DNA of 23,595 bases from the NCBI GenBank assembly GCA_002404115.1, contig DHJB01000058.1, positions 4,979-28,573 on the forward strand. Reading direction: 5' to 3'. Source of the DNA: Microbacteriaceae bacterium UBA4731. Its GTDB lineage: Bacteria > Actinomycetota > Actinomycetes > Actinomycetales > Microbacteriaceae. The position numbers and the translations under genes are program-made. Of this stretch, positions 22,235-23,595 are shown piece by piece. The notes beneath the pieces are model-generated. The model was not told the DNA's origin, searched no databases, and saw nothing but the letters and a program-made list of their open reading frames with translations. Within the stretch, counting starts at the first letter, position 1, and every line of letters starts with the position of its first letter.

Positions 22235-22873
22235 ATGTCGACGCCATACGAATTGTCCGGCCGCTCCGGGCAGAAGTCCCGGACGCGCACCGCGCTGATC
22301 ACCGCCGCCCGCGCGCTGCTCGCCGAGGGTGGGTCGACGCCGACGGTCGAGGATGCAGCGGCCTCCGCAGCGATCTCGCGCACGACCGCGTACCGCTATT
22401 TCTCCAACCAGACGGCGCTGCTCGTTGCGGCGCATCCGGAGATCGAGCGGACGTCGCTTCTGCCGCCTGACGCCGGCGAGGATCCTGAGGCCCGGCTCCG
22501 AGCCGCGGTGGGCGCTTTCCTGCAGCTGATCGTCGAGACCGAGCACCAGCAACGCACCATGCTGCGGCTGTCCCTCGACCCGGGCGCGGAAGGCCGGGAC
22601 CTCCCGTTGCGCAAGGGCCGGGCGATCGGGTGGTTCGAGGAGGCGCTGGCGCCGCTTCGTCCCCGACTGACCGAGGCCGACGTTCATCGACTCGCGGTGA
22701 CCGTGCGCGGCGCCGTCGGCATCGAGTCGCTGGTCTGGTTCACCAACGTGGCCGGCCTGTCCCGCGACGAGGCGGTGGAGCTCATGCGGTGGTCAGCGCA
22801 GGCCCTTCTGCGTCACGCGCTGGCTGCCGGGCTGCCCACGGACCACTCCAACGCGTCATCTTCCCGAGGGTAG
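22235..22873 (+). CDS. TetR-family transcriptional regulator
   Basis: A 212-residue repressor-like protein. The N-terminal DNA-binding domain covers residues ~14-60, with the helix-turn-helix at ~37-56 (TVEDAAASAAISRTTAYRYF). The rest is an all-helical ligand and dimer domain with LRLSLDPGAEGRDLPLRKGR and an aromatic-containing WFTNVAGLSRDEAVELM segment. An in-frame ATG at 22226 exists, but the -10 geometry favours 22235. It is divergent from the cupin gene and very likely binds the 22-bp palindrome between them, repressing both. The ligand is unknown. Confidence 0.92.
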   Translation: MSTPYELSGRSGQKSRTRTALITAARALLAEGGSTPTVEDAAASAAISRTTAYRYFSNQTALLVAAHPEIERTSLLPPDAGEDPEARLRAAVGAFLQLIVETEHQQRTMLRLSLDPGAEGRDLPLRKGRAIGWFEEALAPLRPRLTEADVHRLAVTVRGAVGIESLVWFTNVAGLSRDEAVELMRWSAQALLRHALAAGLPTDHSNASSSRG

Positions 22874-22876
22874 GCT
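22871..22876 (+). promoter_or_regulatory. Predicted -10 element of the decayed YdeI/OmpD-like gene
   Basis: TAGGCT overlaps the tetR stop codon and is followed by 6 nt and a GTG at 22883. It marks the original leaderless start of the broken gene. Confidence 0.45.
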
Positions 22877-22882
22877 CACCGC

Positions 22883-23480
22883 GTGAACGAATTGCCGACA
22901 GTCACCGCCAGGCCGTGACTCCCTCGCCGGCCGAGCATCCGCTGCTCCAGGTTGCCGGCCGGGACGAGTAGCTGGCCTGGCTCTGCGCCAACCATGCCAT
23001 CTCGCGGGGCGTGTGGCTGGACATCGGGAAGAAGGGCAACCAGGTCGCCTCTTTCGGCTATGACGACGCCGTGGAGGATGCGCTGTGTTTCGGCTGGATC
23101 GACGGTACGGCGAGTCAACTGGACGACTCGCGGTTCAAGCAGCACTTCACGCCACGAAAGCGCGGCGGCACCTGGGCGCGCACCAACAAGAAGCGGGTGG
23201 CCCGCCTGGCCGAACAGAGGCTGCTGGCTCCGGCCGGCATTGCGGCCATTGAGGCAGCCAAGGCGGACGGGTCGTGGACGCTCCTCGACACGGTGGATGC
23301 CCTCGTGATCCCTGAAGGTCTCGTCGCCGCCCTAGCTGGCTCGCCGGGCGCCGAGCGCGCGTTCGCGGCCCTGGCGCCGTCCGCGCGGAAGATGGCGTTG
23401 TACTGGATCGTCAGCGCCCATGCGCCCGGCCACCCGCGCGAAGCGGACAGCGGAAACAGTCGCTGCGGCTCGATTAGGCG
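22883..23480 (+). pseudogene. Broken YdeI/OmpD-associated (bacteriocin-protection family) gene
   Basis: The central part reads as a normal member of the YdeI/OmpD-associated family (YDDAVEDALCFGWIDGTAS, PRKRGGTWARTNKKRVARL, EAAKADGSWTLLDTVDAL, SARKMALYWIVSA). Three lesions are visible. The GTG at 22883 opens VNELPTVTARP and then hits TGA at 22916. The frame that continues the family (PSPAEHPLLQVAGRDE, then LAWLCANHAISRG) is interrupted by TAG at 22969, where relatives probably have a Trp codon. After the VSA segment the family-like continuation (RPATRAKRTAETVAAAARL) is in the +1 frame, so one extra base lies near 23420-23422. An internal GTG at 23011 could still start a truncated product. The function of the family is poorly defined. 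Confidence 0.78.
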
Positions 23481-23595
23481 GTGCCGAAGTCCCCGGAGGT
23501 CGAATTGTCGTGAGCCTGGCTCGACGAGCGCGAAGGTGAAGAAATGTCAGTGGCTGGTTGTTGGATGGTGTCATGAGCCAATCAGATGAACGTCA
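23481..23595. other. Right-end stretch with no supported gene
   Basis: No family-like translation is visible in either strand. An ATG at 23573 (MSQSDER) could open a gene continuing past the window, but only 7 complete codons are present and no clear promoter or ribosome-binding site precedes it. Confidence 0.4.

Noticed and set aside
22169..22687. Extension of the cupin protein to 331 residues
   Set aside because: A strong ribosome-binding site precedes the ATG at 22168, and the extension would run antisense through the TetR gene.
23573..23595. Possible start of another gene at the right edge (MSQSDER)
   Set aside because: Only 7 complete codons are visible, with no convincing -10 hexamer or ribosome-binding site.

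Overview
The window is a high-GC actinobacterial chromosome segment, most likely from the Microbacteriaceae (Cryobacterium/Leifsonia-like). This rests on the gene content, the gene order and the many leaderless start codons; no rRNA or other phylogenetic marker is present. Much of the order (pepA, dihydrolipoamide acyltransferase, lipB, lipA, a DUF4191 membrane protein, an RDD protein, glnA1, glnE, glnA2, panB) matches a block also found in mycobacteria. It is ordinary core-genome DNA with a few unusual details. There is no phage, insertion sequence, CRISPR array, tRNA or rRNA, and no gene-free stretch longer than 300 bases.

Left part (1-4950): the N-terminal part of the principal sigma factor (minus, cut by the window edge), an MFS permease and a PAC2-family protein (both minus), then leucyl aminopeptidase pepA (plus), which diverges from PAC2.

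Lipoate block (4950-11280): lpdA (E3) and sucB (lipoyl E2) make and use the lipoyl arm of 2-oxoacid dehydrogenases. lipB and lipA attach and synthesise lipoate. Between sucB and lipB, on the opposite strand, lies a membrane-anchored kinase-like protein that has lost all its key catalytic aspartates (a pseudokinase).

Nitrogen block (11320-18800): the DUF4191 and RDD membrane proteins converge on a strong palindromic terminator. glnA1 is preceded by a textbook four-part GlnR operator. A glnA2-glnE pair on the minus strand converges on glnA1; GlnE is expected to adenylylate GlnA1.

Right part (18890-23595): panB, a 62-residue SPOR-domain protein divergent from map with only 10 bp between the start codons, polyphosphate glucokinase ppgK, a cupin gene divergent from a TetR regulator across a near-perfect 22-bp palindrome, and a decayed YdeI/OmpD-associated gene.

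A recurring feature is a TANNNT -10 hexamer ending 5-7 nt before the start codon. This implies leaderless transcripts for about ten genes here and helps fix their starts.
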